Positions 27,137 to 37,383 of a DNA stretch of 64,000 nt are shown one piece after another. The notes beneath the pieces were generated by a model, which worked only from the letters and a program-made list of their open reading frames with translations, was not told the DNA's origin and ran no database searches. The stretch's first letter is position 1. Each line of letters starts with the position of its first letter. The translations under genes were made by a program, and so were the position numbers. Source of the stretch: Iphinoe sp. HA4291-MV1 (GTDB lineage Bacteria; Cyanobacteriota; Cyanobacteriia; Cyanobacteriales; Nostocaceae); contig JAHHHH010000020.1 in the NCBI GenBank assembly GCA_019359415.1, positions 1-64,000 on the forward strand, in the 5' to 3' direction.

Positions 27137-28240
27137 ATGTGGAAAGACGAATGGAATCTTAGCTCGAAAAACATAGTTCCCTTGCAACCACTTACAGCAT
27201 ATCTAACAGCAAGGAAATACGGTACTATCTCTTATGATTTTAGCCATTCAGCAGAGGAAATGTTAATTCCCCAAGGACAGGAAGACCACTCATTAGAAGC
27301 ATACAAGCTATTACAGCAAGGAGTTCAACAACAGCAAGCTGGAGATTTATCTGCAGCCATGAAGTCTTTGCAAGGTTCTCTTGCGTTATTTCAAGCAGTT
27401 GGAGATATTGAAAAACAAGCGCAAGTGCTTTCTTGTTTGGCTTCCATAGTTTATATTTTAAGAGACTACAAGAGTGCTATTTCACACTCACAGCAGTGTT
27501 TATCTTTAACAAAAGATGTCGCAAACTTGCAAGTCATAAAGATGCAAGTACTTTCGCATTTAGGTAATGCTTACCGTCATTTAGGCAACTATGATAAGGC
27601 AATTGAGTCTCTGCAAGAGTGTTTGAAACTAGCACAGCAATTACAAGATAAGCAAAGTCAAGTGGCGGGACTCAATAATCTGGGATTGGTCTATAAAGCT
27701 TTGGGTGACCTTCCTCAAGTAATTGAACTTAAACAGCAAAGCTTAGAAATTGTACGGGAACTACAGGACAATTGGGGTGAAGAGCAAGTTCTGAAGAATT
27801 TAGGCAATGCTTGCTATGCTTTAGGAGATTTTGCTAAAGCGATCGCCTACTACAAGCAGTGTATGAAAATAGCTGATTCGCTTAACAATCACCGAAGTAC
27901 AATTCAAGTGTTAAATAATCTAGGGAACGCTTGTTATGCGCTAAAGGATTATGCCAAAGCTATTGTTTATTATGAGCAACGTTTACTATTAGCTAGGGCA
28001 ATGAAAGACAAGCGCAGTGAAGGACAATCATTAGGTAGTTTGGGAGTTGCTTATGAAGCTTTGGGCGATTACGCTCAAGCGATTAGTTACTATGAAGAAG
28101 GTTTGGAACTAGCCAGGTTTCTCAAAGACCACCACAGTGAGGAGCAGATTCTTACCAGTTTAAAAAAGGCTTGCCAAGCTTTAGGTGACTATACTAGAGT
28201 CATGAAATACCAGCTACAAGCAAAAACAGATAAAAAGTGA
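27137..28240 (+). CDS. Tetratricopeptide-repeat protein
   Basis: A 367-residue protein built of about seven TPR units from residue 53 to the end, each with the A/G-x-x-Y...ALGDYAKAI pattern (for example NLGNACYALGDFAKAIAYYK). It should act as a protein-interaction scaffold, probably cytoplasmic. The first 41 residues are unlike the rest, so the start may be the Met at 27260; neither start has a well-spaced ribosome binding site. Confidence 0.85.
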   Translation: MWKDEWNLSSKNIVPLQPLTAYLTARKYGTISYDFSHSAEEMLIPQGQEDHSLEAYKLLQQGVQQQQAGDLSAAMKSLQGSLALFQAVGDIEKQAQVLSCLASIVYILRDYKSAISHSQQCLSLTKDVANLQVIKMQVLSHLGNAYRHLGNYDKAIESLQECLKLAQQLQDKQSQVAGLNNLGLVYKALGDLPQVIELKQQSLEIVRELQDNWGEEQVLKNLGNACYALGDFAKAIAYYKQCMKIADSLNNHRSTIQVLNNLGNACYALKDYAKAIVYYEQRLLLARAMKDKRSEGQSLGSLGVAYEALGDYAQAISYYEEGLELARFLKDHHSEEQILTSLKKACQALGDYTRVMKYQLQAKTDKK

Positions 28241-28352
28241 TGAGTTCCGCTGGTCAACCTAATGAAACGTAAAACGCTCGATTGGGTACTGAGCTTGTGC
28301 AGCTAGTGTTTTCTACACTTTCAATAACGGCGATCGCTTACTCATCACCTTT

Positions 28353-29282
28353 CTACAAAAGTTCCCAAGCCTCTTGTTTATATCCATATTGAAAAATTTC
28401 TGGATGCAGGATTTCTGCCAAAATTTCTATGGAATCTACGAGTCGTGGTCCTGGACGATTGAAGTAGGAATTACCATCAGTAATGTACACTCTGCCAGTT
28501 TGAGAGGCGTGTAATTTTTGCCATTCTGGACTTTGACTTAATAGTTGGGCTTCTTGACGAGTGCGATTTAAATCAAAGCCACAAGGCATAAAGATTATGA
28601 TATCCGGATTGCTAGAAATGAGTGTTTCCCACTTTAAAGAAGTAGAAGGCTGACCTGTCGTGCTAAATAGTGGTTGTCCTCCGGCTTCGGTCACGAGTTC
28701 AGGAATCCAATTAGCAGCAACCATCAAAGGGTCAGTCCACTCAATGCAAGCAACAGTCGGGAGGTTTTCTGTTTGAGAAAGACCTTTTGTTTTTTGGTCT
28801 ACTATTTTCACCCGAGCTTCTAGGTTTTCTATCAACTGCAGCGAGTCCACCTCGAAAACATTAGCTACTCGTTGAATATCTTCCCAAACATCTTGAAGAA
28901 CATTTGGCTGTAAGGAAATAATCTGAGGTGAGCTATCTGTAATGGTAGCAACTGCTTCTTCCACATCTTTTAAGCTAACAGCACAGACATCACATTGGTC
29001 CTGGGTAACAATGTGAGTCGGTTGTAATTCCTTTAAAACATCTGTTTTAATTTGATAAATACTGAGTGCAGATTGCAACAGATTGTTAACTTTATCGTGA
29101 ATTTCATTGCTTGAGGCATTGCTATTTATGCGTGCTTGAGTGCAAACAGGACGATCTTGAATTTCTGGGGGATAATCACATTCGTGCGATCGCCCAACAA
29201 TTGCATCTGTTAACCCCAGAGCTGCTAAAATTTCTGTTCCACTTGGAATTAGGGAGACAATTCTCACACTACTATCTGTCAT
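28353..29282 (-). CDS. Cobalamin-binding-type periplasmic binding protein (BtuF-like)
   Basis: A 309-residue class III substrate-binding fold (VRIVSLIPSGTEILAALGLT, VGRSHECDYPPE, THIVTQDQCDVCAV, NPDIIIFMPCGFD). These match the cobalamin-binding ABC-transporter family. No signal peptide is visible, and many cyanobacterial relatives lack one too, so its location is unclear. No BtuCD genes are adjacent; cobO is elsewhere in the window. Confidence 0.82.
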   Translation of the reverse strand: MTDSSVRIVSLIPSGTEILAALGLTDAIVGRSHECDYPPEIQDRPVCTQARINSNASSNEIHDKVNNLLQSALSIYQIKTDVLKELQPTHIVTQDQCDVCAVSLKDVEEAVATITDSSPQIISLQPNVLQDVWEDIQRVANVFEVDSLQLIENLEARVKIVDQKTKGLSQTENLPTVACIEWTDPLMVAANWIPELVTEAGGQPLFSTTGQPSTSLKWETLISSNPDIIIFMPCGFDLNRTRQEAQLLSQSPEWQKLHASQTGRVYITDGNSYFNRPGPRLVDSIEILAEILHPEIFQYGYKQEAWELL

Positions 29283-29753
29283 TCTCTACCTCCAGAACAG
29301 CTACCATGACTTTAATTTTCGCAAAATTCTACAAATTAGGAATCTTTCTGTAGGTCAATGCATAGTGCCATTGGGGGAAGAACAAGGGCATTGCTGATTA
29401 AGAGTATGAATTTGGTTTCGCGCAAAGGACGCACCAGGCGAACCAGAGTTAGTGTTATTTGTTGATTTTGTGAGACAGCGCTGCGGGAGGGTTTCCCTCT
29501 CCTAAGGGAGACGCTTCGCGTTGGCGCAGCCTGTCCGCAGGACTTACCGCAGGCGACTGCGAACCCAAAGGGTCATTTCATACTTGAATTCAACAACGCT
29601 AGAACAAGTTATCTCCGGGTGTGGTCAAAACCTGTCGGTAAAGGAATAGACAAGGGGACAAGACAATTCGCTCATTCAAAATTTGGAATCTCCCTCTTGT
29701 TTGCCTCTTCATCTCCCCATTGCCCATTGCCAACCAATGATTGACCACACCCG
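29283..29753. other. Intergenic region rich in interspersed repeats
   Basis: No gene is seen. CTCTCCTAAGGGAGACGCTT at about 29497-29516 and the following GTTGGCGCAGCCTG stretch belong to the GGGAGACGCT palindrome family. ATTCGCTCATTCAAAATT near 29665 matches the hairpin at 1010-1048. Confidence 0.65.
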
Positions 29754-31922
29754 TTATCTCCTGACCCCATTTATCACTTGTGCTTGCGATTCTTCAGGTG
29801 GAGAGTTTGGCTCTACATATGAGTGAGGCAGAGCAATGGTGATATCAGTACCGTTGATAACAGTTCCCAACAATCCAAGGTCAGATTCGACCAATTGGTC
29901 GATCGCTTCGCTGAGCATATTTTCCTGTGTGTAGTTTGGTCTTGTCACCAGGACAATGCTATCGCTGTAGGGCTGTATTAACAGAGCATCATTTGATATG
30001 CTCAAAGCTGGCGTATCTAAAATGACCAAATCAAAACGCTCACGCACATCCTCCATCAGGCGTCGTATTTCGCTAGATTCAAGAATTGCTGCTGATTGAC
30101 GCACAGGACCAGGGCTGGGAAGAATGTATAAATTTTCTATATCTGGTACTAAGCGAATACATTCGCTCAAGCTGGCGTAATAACGCAAGGGTTCAATAGT
30201 CGCATCAGGATCAGTAGTTACTCTAAAGGAAGAAGAACCAGAAGGCGATCGCAAATCTGCTTCAATAATCAAGGTTCTTTTGCCTGCACGGGCGGATGCT
30301 ATCCCCAAGTTATAAGCAGTTACAGTCTTACCTTCTGCACTGCTCGTGCTAGTAATTAATACCACCTTCAATTCTTTCCCGCCAATGCGGCGTAGATAAC
30401 TGCGGAACTTCTCATAAAACTCCAGGTAGAAAGACTCTGGAGAAAGAACTACTGGTACCTCCATTGGATCTAACCCATCAACAGGCATTAAAGGCAATTC
30501 GCCCAGTAGAGGAATTTCTCGTTGTTTGAGACTGTCGCGGATATCTTCCTTTGTCTTGAAGGTTTCTTCCAATGACCCTAGTAAAAATATAACTCCGCCA
30601 CCCACCAACAATCCTAGTAAACTGCCTATGCCCAGAGTAATAGGCGTACTCAGACGATCCCTATTAGCATCAATCACGACTGGTGATCTAGCTATGCCAA
30701 GACTGCTGACTGTTTCAGCTTCTGCCGTTCTTGCGTCTGTTAGTTTTACTTGCATTTGGTCATAGACGGCTCTTTTTAATGCAACCTCCTGTTCTAAACG
30801 CGATCGCTCCAATTGCTTATTGGGTATGAGAGAATACTCCTTCCGTAATCGTGCTTCATCTTGTGTTAAATCACCGAGTTGCTCTCGCAGTGCTTCACGC
30901 TGGGTTTGCAAAGCTACCATCTGGTTTGCCAACTGCTGTCGGGCTGGATCTAGGTTGCTGCGGGAGCGAATGGCAACAGTAGCTGGAAGCGGTGCTGTTC
31001 CATCTCTACCGCCTACAACTTCACCACCACGTTGCCGAAGTAAGTTTTCGTAACCTTCTTTCTGATGCTGCAACTGAACCACTGTGGGGTGTTCGGGGCG
31101 CAAACCTTCTTTTCTCAAAACTTCAATTTGAGATTCAATTTGGTAAAGTTGTACTCGCACGTTAGCAATAATCGGATCGGCACTCAAAGCAGAAGAGACA
31201 TATGCTTGGTTAACGTTTAAACCCAACTTTTCTTGTATACTGCGAACTTGAGCATCAATTCCAGCAATAATTAATTGAATTTGTCGTTGCTGTATTTGGC
31301 TACTAGTCACTGCGTTGAGCAAACTCCCATTTTCTGCCGCTAATATTGCTGGTCGTTCTTTGCGATCATATACTTCTAACTTCTGCTCAGCCACTTGCAG
31401 TTCCTGTTTCGCCTGTGGTAAGCGTTCGTTAACTTTACTAATAACTGCTTTTAATCGTCGTGTATTAATTTCCGTACTCATTTGTATCATTGATTGCATC
31501 AATGCCTGCAATGTGTCTCGCGATCGCTGGAGATTTGTATCCTTATATTGCAGCTCAATGAGTGTGGGTGTGAGTTGTCTCTGTGTCGTTTTTAACTCTT
31601 TTTCCGGCATGATGAGCACGACATTTCGACTGATTTTTGTTGGATTGACATTGACCTTAGATGCTGTAGCATTAATGACTTGGTCTGATAACAAAATCTC
31701 TTGGCTCAGTTCCTGCCCTTGCAGATTAATTTCACTACCTGTTGCGGAAAAAGAAACTGCTGGACGATTGTATGTGAGTGCGCCGTTCGCTACATATCTA
31801 GATTGTTGTGGTTGCAAAGCCACCACCATTGTTCCCGCTACAACTAGACCAAAACTAGCTAGTCCAATCCACTTGTATTTATCGAAAGCAATGAGGTAGC
31901 GTTTAACAATTGGTGGAGTCAT
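29754..31922 (-). CDS. Exopolysaccharide tyrosine autokinase / chain-length protein (Wzc/GumC-like)
   Basis: A 722-residue inner-membrane protein of Wzx/Wzy-type polysaccharide export. The N-terminal Wzz region has membrane segments at about 16-36 and 430-450, with long coiled-coil stretches (about 130-400) between. The C-terminal BY-kinase domain has Walker A STSSAEGKTVTAYNLG, Walker A' EADLRSPS and Walker B LVILDTPA. The C-terminus lacks a tyrosine cluster, so autophosphorylation may be altered. It lies after a Wza-like gene on the same strand. Confidence 0.92.
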   Translation of the reverse strand: MTPPIVKRYLIAFDKYKWIGLASFGLVVAGTMVVALQPQQSRYVANGALTYNRPAVSFSATGSEINLQGQELSQEILLSDQVINATASKVNVNPTKISRNVVLIMPEKELKTTQRQLTPTLIELQYKDTNLQRSRDTLQALMQSMIQMSTEINTRRLKAVISKVNERLPQAKQELQVAEQKLEVYDRKERPAILAAENGSLLNAVTSSQIQQRQIQLIIAGIDAQVRSIQEKLGLNVNQAYVSSALSADPIIANVRVQLYQIESQIEVLRKEGLRPEHPTVVQLQHQKEGYENLLRQRGGEVVGGRDGTAPLPATVAIRSRSNLDPARQQLANQMVALQTQREALREQLGDLTQDEARLRKEYSLIPNKQLERSRLEQEVALKRAVYDQMQVKLTDARTAEAETVSSLGIARSPVVIDANRDRLSTPITLGIGSLLGLLVGGGVIFLLGSLEETFKTKEDIRDSLKQREIPLLGELPLMPVDGLDPMEVPVVLSPESFYLEFYEKFRSYLRRIGGKELKVVLITSTSSAEGKTVTAYNLGIASARAGKRTLIIEADLRSPSGSSSFRVTTDPDATIEPLRYYASLSECIRLVPDIENLYILPSPGPVRQSAAILESSEIRRLMEDVRERFDLVILDTPALSISNDALLIQPYSDSIVLVTRPNYTQENMLSEAIDQLVESDLGLLGTVINGTDITIALPHSYVEPNSPPEESQAQVINGVRR

Positions 31923-32096
31923 GGCAGCAGCAAATAAAAACTAGGTATAAATTAGGCTACAGTTATGAAAATATTTTGGATTTTACGAGTCTGAAATTAT
32001 AAACTATTTCATCAATTTATATTATTTCATAAATTTATACTTTACAGTTTTTCACTCCTCTTCCTTCTGTTATAAAAAGCTACAGACACGACTTAT

Positions 32097-33509
32097 CTAA
32101 TATCTGTCATACACACCAAAGAAGTAGAGAAAGCTACGAATATCGTAGAAAGGACGAGTAAATGTACTGATGAGGTTAGTAATTTTAGCAATGAGGTTTC
32201 GTCCTACTACGATAACATCGTTATCTTGAAGTGGTACATTTTGAGATACATCCCCTGCCAGTACCTTTTTAGCATTAATTGTTTGCTTGACGGCTCGTCC
32301 TCTTTCTGGGTCAAAGCGAACTAGAGCTATTTCACTAAGGTTGGCACTGTCGGTATTAATTCCTGCCAATACGTCTATAAAAGTACTGCCATTAGGCAAA
32401 GGGACAGTGACTATTCCTCCACCAGCATAATTTAAAACACGAATTCTAATCTGCGGTGTCGCTAACGTTGAGCGAGACACCAATGTGCGGTCATAACTAT
32501 CGTCGTTTGCGAGTTCTCGACGTGGCACAATGATCGCATCACCATCCTGCAAGCGTAGGTTAGGAATTTCACCGCCATTTTGTAATGGAGTATACAGGTC
32601 GATAGTTTGTGAAACCACAGAACCATCTACCAGCTTCCGACGTACTTGTACTTGCCTTAGGTCTGCCATCGTTGCAGAACCACCAGCTAAGAACAACGCA
32701 TCACTGACGCGAGGTGTTACTGAGCCAATAGGATAAATTCCAGGTCGATTGACTTCTCCATTAATGGTGACTTGAACTGGTCGCTGTCCTATAAGTGATA
32801 ATGACACAAGTGGGTCAACTAATTCGCGACTCAATGCCAAACGGATTTTTTCTTGCGCTTCTTCCAAAGTTAAGCCTTGTAGCGATACTGTACCTACCTG
32901 CGGCACAATTATGTTGCCTTCGGGGTTAATTTGAGCTGAAAAATTGAACTCGGGACGCTGCGCTGCTAGTGACAATGTCACAATTGGGTCAACCACAAAA
33001 CGATTATAGCCTGAGCGAATTTTTTCTTGTGCTTGTTCTAGAGTCAAGCCCTTTAGTGATACTGTTCCCAGTAACGGCACAGCAATGTTTCCTTCTGGGT
33101 TAATTGCGGCTTGAAAGCTTAAATCTGGGAAGCGTAAAACTGAAACTGTAATGCCATCTCCTGGTCCTAAGCGATAGCGACCGGGAGGACGCTGAACCAA
33201 AACGTTTATGCTATCTCCTGGTCCCAAAAGGTAGCGGTTCAATTGCGGCGACATCCCTTCTTGGAGACCTGGAGCGACAAAGTCAGTACTACCAGGTACA
33301 GGTGCGGGAGGTTGTCGTGGCGATTGTCCTTCTAGAGTATTAGGTACAGGTGCGGGAGTCTGTCCTGCTGGAATATTAGGTACAGGCGCGGGGGTCTGTC
33401 CTTGCGGTTGTTTCTGGGTTGGTATTTGAGCAACAACAGGTTGGGCAATTGTTACCAAAAAAACGCCTACGTAAAGACCAGCAGAAGACAGGGCGTTAAA
33501 GAAGCGCAT
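32097..33509 (-). CDS. Polysaccharide export protein (Wza/OPX-like)
   Basis: About 470 residues from the Met ending at 33509 (MRFFNALSSAGLYVGVFLVT, a signal peptide); the upstream in-frame Met adds ten unlikely residues. A Pro-rich stretch with GQTPAPVPN repeats follows. Then come two copies of the polysaccharide-export beta domain (each with INPEGNI, VPLLGTVSLKGLTLEQAQEK or its close match), next SLBB-type repeats. It should form the outer-membrane exit for the polysaccharide handled by the downstream Wzc-like protein. The doubled export domain is unusual. Confidence 0.9.
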   Translation of the reverse strand: MRFFNALSSAGLYVGVFLVTIAQPVVAQIPTQKQPQGQTPAPVPNIPAGQTPAPVPNTLEGQSPRQPPAPVPGSTDFVAPGLQEGMSPQLNRYLLGPGDSINVLVQRPPGRYRLGPGDGITVSVLRFPDLSFQAAINPEGNIAVPLLGTVSLKGLTLEQAQEKIRSGYNRFVVDPIVTLSLAAQRPEFNFSAQINPEGNIIVPQVGTVSLQGLTLEEAQEKIRLALSRELVDPLVSLSLIGQRPVQVTINGEVNRPGIYPIGSVTPRVSDALFLAGGSATMADLRQVQVRRKLVDGSVVSQTIDLYTPLQNGGEIPNLRLQDGDAIIVPRRELANDDSYDRTLVSRSTLATPQIRIRVLNYAGGGIVTVPLPNGSTFIDVLAGINTDSANLSEIALVRFDPERGRAVKQTINAKKVLAGDVSQNVPLQDNDVIVVGRNLIAKITNLISTFTRPFYDIRSFLYFFGVYDRY

Positions 33510-33684
33510 ACGACAACCAGGAACTATAAACATTGGCACTATAACTTAATCAGAGTATGAAGTGCCAACACAACAGAGTTATTATTTTACTTTAATCAAG
33601 ACGCTAGAAATTACCTTTTTTATCGCAAAATTTTACTTTTTTATACAAATGTTATTGATGAACGAATTTAAAAAAACGAATTTA

Positions 33685-34392
33685 TCAAAGACGTGCCATC
33701 AAAGCAGCTTGCACTGTTTGACCGAGAGATTTTGCTTCATTCCAAGTTGTTTCCACCTGACCCAATGGCTCCATAGGAATGAGAATACTCACAGCAACCC
33801 AAGGAGCGCGTTTTTTGTGCCACTGTGCTATCTGATCGACTACAAACCATGGTAACGGTGACGAATGACCACCATTGAACCAGGCATACCATTGCAAAAC
33901 AGCGAAGGTCTGCTGATTTTTTGTTGAGGCACGAAAGAACCTAGATTCTACCTTTGTTTCAGCAGCATTTGGCCCTGCCCCTTGTGATTTAACAGTAAAA
34001 TCAGCAGAGCGATACTGAGCTACCTGCCACTGCCAAAAGCCGTTTATTTCCGTCCACTCTACCACAGGCTGGTCTTTAGATCCTGTTTGTGGCAGCAAAA
34101 GCAGAATTGCTTTGGTTGAGTCGCCTTTTTTCTGAATCAGCTGATAAGACCATAGACGTCCTCCTATCTCTTGTTCTCGCTGTTCTATGGTTTGCCAACC
34201 AGGAAGGGTCAACCCCTTTTGACGTAAATGTTTCAACTTCTCGATGCTAGTCAGGCGTGGTAGTTCCTGCCATTCCCAGTGTCCTGCTAGGTAACCAGGA
34301 ACTGCTCCTATGAGCAACAGTAGTAACAGCAATAGAAGCGCTACTATCTGAGAAAACTGATGCTCCTTGAGAAATTTGGAAAAGGAAATCAT
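33685..34392 (-). CDS. Cyanoexosortase-system-associated protein
   Basis: A 235-residue protein with one strong N-terminal membrane helix (about 14-34, a run of leucines) and an extracytoplasmic domain. Its ending has the WYAWFNGGHSSPLPWFVVDQ and WVAVSILIPMEPLG features that I associate with the cyanoexosortase B-associated family. Such proteins accompany an exosortase (CrtB type) and polysaccharide export genes. The export genes are next to it, but no exosortase gene is seen in the neighbourhood. The family name is from memory. Confidence 0.68.
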   Translation of the reverse strand: MISFSKFLKEHQFSQIVALLLLLLLLLIGAVPGYLAGHWEWQELPRLTSIEKLKHLRQKGLTLPGWQTIEQREQEIGGRLWSYQLIQKKGDSTKAILLLLPQTGSKDQPVVEWTEINGFWQWQVAQYRSADFTVKSQGAGPNAAETKVESRFFRASTKNQQTFAVLQWYAWFNGGHSSPLPWFVVDQIAQWHKKRAPWVAVSILIPMEPLGQVETTWNEAKSLGQTVQAALMARL

Positions 34393-34540
34393 CGGTGAAG
34401 TTTACGGTACTTAGACAAAATCTTACTTTGAAAATGAACTTTATGAATAATAATATGACAGTACGCTTGTGCAGAATGTGGATTACTTGATTTCGCTAAG
34501 AAGGCTCACGCTATAGTTGTAGACGAGAGTGCCGAGTCGT

Positions 34541-35527
34541 TCACTCAGTTGCGATATCTTCTGCAATAGTCTTCATCTCTGCCTTATCAGATCCCCTACC
34601 GGATTTCGCGAGATATATACCAACCAAAACTACGAAAAAAGCCAACAAGTTAAACAGACTTAAGTGTTCAGCAAAGATGACCCAGGCAAGAATTGTAGTA
34701 ATAATCGGCTCAAGTAGAAGGAACAGAGAAGCAAACCCTGAGGAGAACTGCTTGAGGCTATAAGCGAGAATCCCCGAACCGATCACTTGGCAGAAAAGAG
34801 CTAGGCAAAACACTGGTAACCATCCCTCCACCGAAGAAGGGAAAAGTCGCTCTTCAGTGAATGCAGCGACTGGAAACGTCAAAAAACTTCTGATCAAACA
34901 AGACCACAGTAGTATGCTTGTGGTGGAAAACTTGACTCTCAGTTTTTCTGCCGCTAGCAGACCCCCCGCATAGAATACAGCAGAAAGTAAAGCCAAAGCA
35001 TCACCGATAAGTTGATCAGCAGCGATTTGCGAATCTTGAATGCCAATGGCGATCGCTCCCCCTATGGCTAGAAGCATACCCATGAGAAATCTGCGATCAA
35101 AGTAGTGACCCAACAGCACCCACCCCCCCAGAGTGGCGAAAATTGGGGTCAAATTATGCAGTAAATTCGAGTTAGCAACGTTAGTTTGAGTCAGAGACCA
35201 AGCCCAGGAAATATGAGACATGGGAATTACAGTACTCCATACTAGCAACATCACTAGATCGCGAATTGTGTAATTCTGCTTTTGCGGGGGGGAGTCTCGG
35301 GACAGTCGAGAACCCATAGCCCTGATACCCCTCCACAATCCAAGGATGACAGTAGCTATCCAAAAGCGATTGAAAACTGTGGCATTAGGACCGATATACT
35401 GTTCGCTTAATTTGATAAAGATTGCTGCTAGGGACAGGGTAAATACCCCTATGATTAATAAGGTAAGCAGCATCAGAGTTGATAATGAATCTGTTTGTTG
35501 CTGTGGCGCTTCTAGTGTATTAGTCAT
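34541..35527 (-). CDS. EamA/DMT-family transporter
   Basis: About 328 residues from the Met ending at 35527 (MTNTLEAPQQQTD). There are ten hydrophobic helices in two EamA repeats (SLAAIFIKLSEQYIGPNATV; LLSAVFYAGGLLAAEKLR; LLEPIITTILAWVIFAEHLS). DMT carriers export amino acids and other metabolites. It lies next to the M20 hydrolase and the halogenase-type genes on the same strand, so it may export their product; that link is inference. Confidence 0.9.
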   Translation of the reverse strand: MTNTLEAPQQQTDSLSTLMLLTLLIIGVFTLSLAAIFIKLSEQYIGPNATVFNRFWIATVILGLWRGIRAMGSRLSRDSPPQKQNYTIRDLVMLLVWSTVIPMSHISWAWSLTQTNVANSNLLHNLTPIFATLGGWVLLGHYFDRRFLMGMLLAIGGAIAIGIQDSQIAADQLIGDALALLSAVFYAGGLLAAEKLRVKFSTTSILLWSCLIRSFLTFPVAAFTEERLFPSSVEGWLPVFCLALFCQVIGSGILAYSLKQFSSGFASLFLLLEPIITTILAWVIFAEHLSLFNLLAFFVVLVGIYLAKSGRGSDKAEMKTIAEDIATE

Positions 35528-35719
35528 ATTTGTTGTGTTGCAAAAACTTTTTGAGAACAGCCGTGGAATAATGTAGCACTTTGTCAATGAGTAAGAAATC
35601 TATTAATAGAGTTACCCGAAAGTTTAAGCAACAAATGAGAAAATTATGATCTGAGTTTAAAGACTCAAAATTCTTAGAAATGGTGTATTAAGAAACACAT
35701 CCATAAATTCATCCATAAA

Positions 35720-36904
35720 TTAAATATGTTTGCCCTGAAAGTACTGACAAACGCTATAAGCTAAGGTCATAACACCTGCTAGAATTGAGGTCTCATCAAC
35801 ATCAAACTTTGGGTGATGCAAAGGATAATTATATTTGTCTTTGTATCCAACTCCCAAGCGGAACATAGCACCGGGGACATAGTTGAGATACTCAGCAAAA
35901 TCCTCTGAACCTAACGAGGGATCTGGCAAAACTTGAACATAATCATTTCCTAATGCCTCAGTGGCTGCTCTCTCTAGCAATTGAGTCAGTTCTGGATAAT
36001 TGACAACTGAAGGCATTGAGTGATGATAGTGTAATTCATACTCAGCTCCATAAGCATGGCAAACTCCAGCGACAACTTGCTCAACCCATTCTGCTAACCT
36101 AGCCCGTACCTCTGGATGGAGAGTACGTGCTGTCCCTACCAACTTAACTCTGTCTGCAATTGTATTAGAGTTATATCCACCACGGATTTTCCCAATTGTG
36201 AGAACTACCGGACGTTGTGGATCCTGCATCCGACTAATTGCTTGCTGAAGGCTAATGATAACTTGGGACGCTACCCAGATAGCATCTACCCCCTGTTTGG
36301 GATTACCCGCATCGGCTGCTTGACCTATAATTGTGATTTCCACACTATCCAACGATGCTGTCAGAGAGCCATATCTGATGCCAACGGAACCAGCGGGGAT
36401 TGTCGGAAATACGTGCAGACTAAGGATGGCGGAGACATTTTCTAAAGCCTTATTTTTAATCATCCACATAGCCCCTTGACCAATTTCCTCCGCTGGCTGA
36501 AATATAAAGCGAACATTGCCTGGTATCTGCTCTTTGAGATGAGATAGTACCATAGCCGTGCCCAAGCCAACAGTAGTATGAACATCGTGACCGCAAGCGT
36601 GCATCACTCCCGGAACTTTTGAAGCAAACTCAAGACCAGTTTGCTCGTGAATCGGTAAGGCATCCATATCGACGCGAATAGCTAGCTGTCGGCTGTCTGT
36701 TCCTTGACCTTGTAGTTCTCCGAAAAGACCTGTTTTTCCGACGTTCTCTTGCACGTGCAGCTCGTAAGAACTGAGAACTCCTGCGACAAAAATGGCTGTT
36801 AGGTGTTCCTGTCCACTCAATTCTGGATGGCTGTGGAGATGTCGCCGAATTTCCTTCAGGCGAGGCATAAGTTCTTCAGCGATTTGTTTAATTTCAGTTA
36901 GCAC
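35720..36904 (-). CDS. M20 metallo-amidohydrolase (N-acyl amino acid hydrolase)
   Basis: A 394-residue zinc peptidase-family amidohydrolase of the hippurate/IAA-amino acid hydrolase group. Metal-site motifs: HACGHDVHT (about 104-112), PAEEIGQGA (about 137-145), and LGSEDFAEYL near the C-terminus. The GTG start at 36904 overlaps the TAG stop of the GNAT gene by one base, so the two are translationally coupled. It may remove an acyl group that the acetyltransferase adds, or trim an N-acyl or gamma-glutamyl conjugate. Confidence 0.92.
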   Translation of the reverse strand: MLTEIKQIAEELMPRLKEIRRHLHSHPELSGQEHLTAIFVAGVLSSYELHVQENVGKTGLFGELQGQGTDSRQLAIRVDMDALPIHEQTGLEFASKVPGVMHACGHDVHTTVGLGTAMVLSHLKEQIPGNVRFIFQPAEEIGQGAMWMIKNKALENVSAILSLHVFPTIPAGSVGIRYGSLTASLDSVEITIIGQAADAGNPKQGVDAIWVASQVIISLQQAISRMQDPQRPVVLTIGKIRGGYNSNTIADRVKLVGTARTLHPEVRARLAEWVEQVVAGVCHAYGAEYELHYHHSMPSVVNYPELTQLLERAATEALGNDYVQVLPDPSLGSEDFAEYLNYVPGAMFRLGVGYKDKYNYPLHHPKFDVDETSILAGVMTLAYSVCQYFQGKHI

Positions 36905-37383
36905 TATTGTAATCCCAACTCGAGTTCCTCGTATATCATATAGCCAGTGTCTTTCATACCTAAAGCTTTATAAGTTTTTTGTGCAACAGTATTTTGATGA
37001 TCCACATAAAGTCTAAAACCACAGATTCTTAGTTCATTTTGTTCATTTCTCGCTTTTTCTTTCACAAACTCGTAGAGTTTTCTATAAATCCCTTGACGAC
37101 GAAACTTTGGGTGAACATAGACACTTTGTATCCACCAAAATCTCCCATTTCGCCAGTCGCTCCACTCTGTCGTCACCATCAGAGAAGCAGCGACTTTATC
37201 ATTATTTTCTGCAACAACATAAAAACCAAAATCCGAATTTTTTAACAAAGTTTCTACACCAGCCGTGACAATCTCTAAAGAGAGGTCTTTATCCTCGGTT
37301 TCACGTGCCATTGCTCGATTGAATTCAACTAATACATCTAAATCGTCAGTCTTTGCTAAACGAATTAACAACTTGTTTTCCAC
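36904..37383 (-). CDS. GNAT-family N-acetyltransferase
   Basis: A 159-residue acetyltransferase. Typical motifs are WIQSVYVHPKFRRQGIYRKL (acetyl-CoA pyrophosphate loop R-R-Q-G-I) and LYVDHQNTVAQKTYKALGM. It is the first gene of a coupled pair with the M20 hydrolase. The substrate is unknown; an amino group on a small amino acid is plausible given the neighbours. Confidence 0.9.
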   Translation of the reverse strand: MENKLLIRLAKTDDLDVLVEFNRAMARETEDKDLSLEIVTAGVETLLKNSDFGFYVVAENNDKVAASLMVTTEWSDWRNGRFWWIQSVYVHPKFRRQGIYRKLYEFVKEKARNEQNELRICGFRLYVDHQNTVAQKTYKALGMKDTGYMIYEELELGLQ

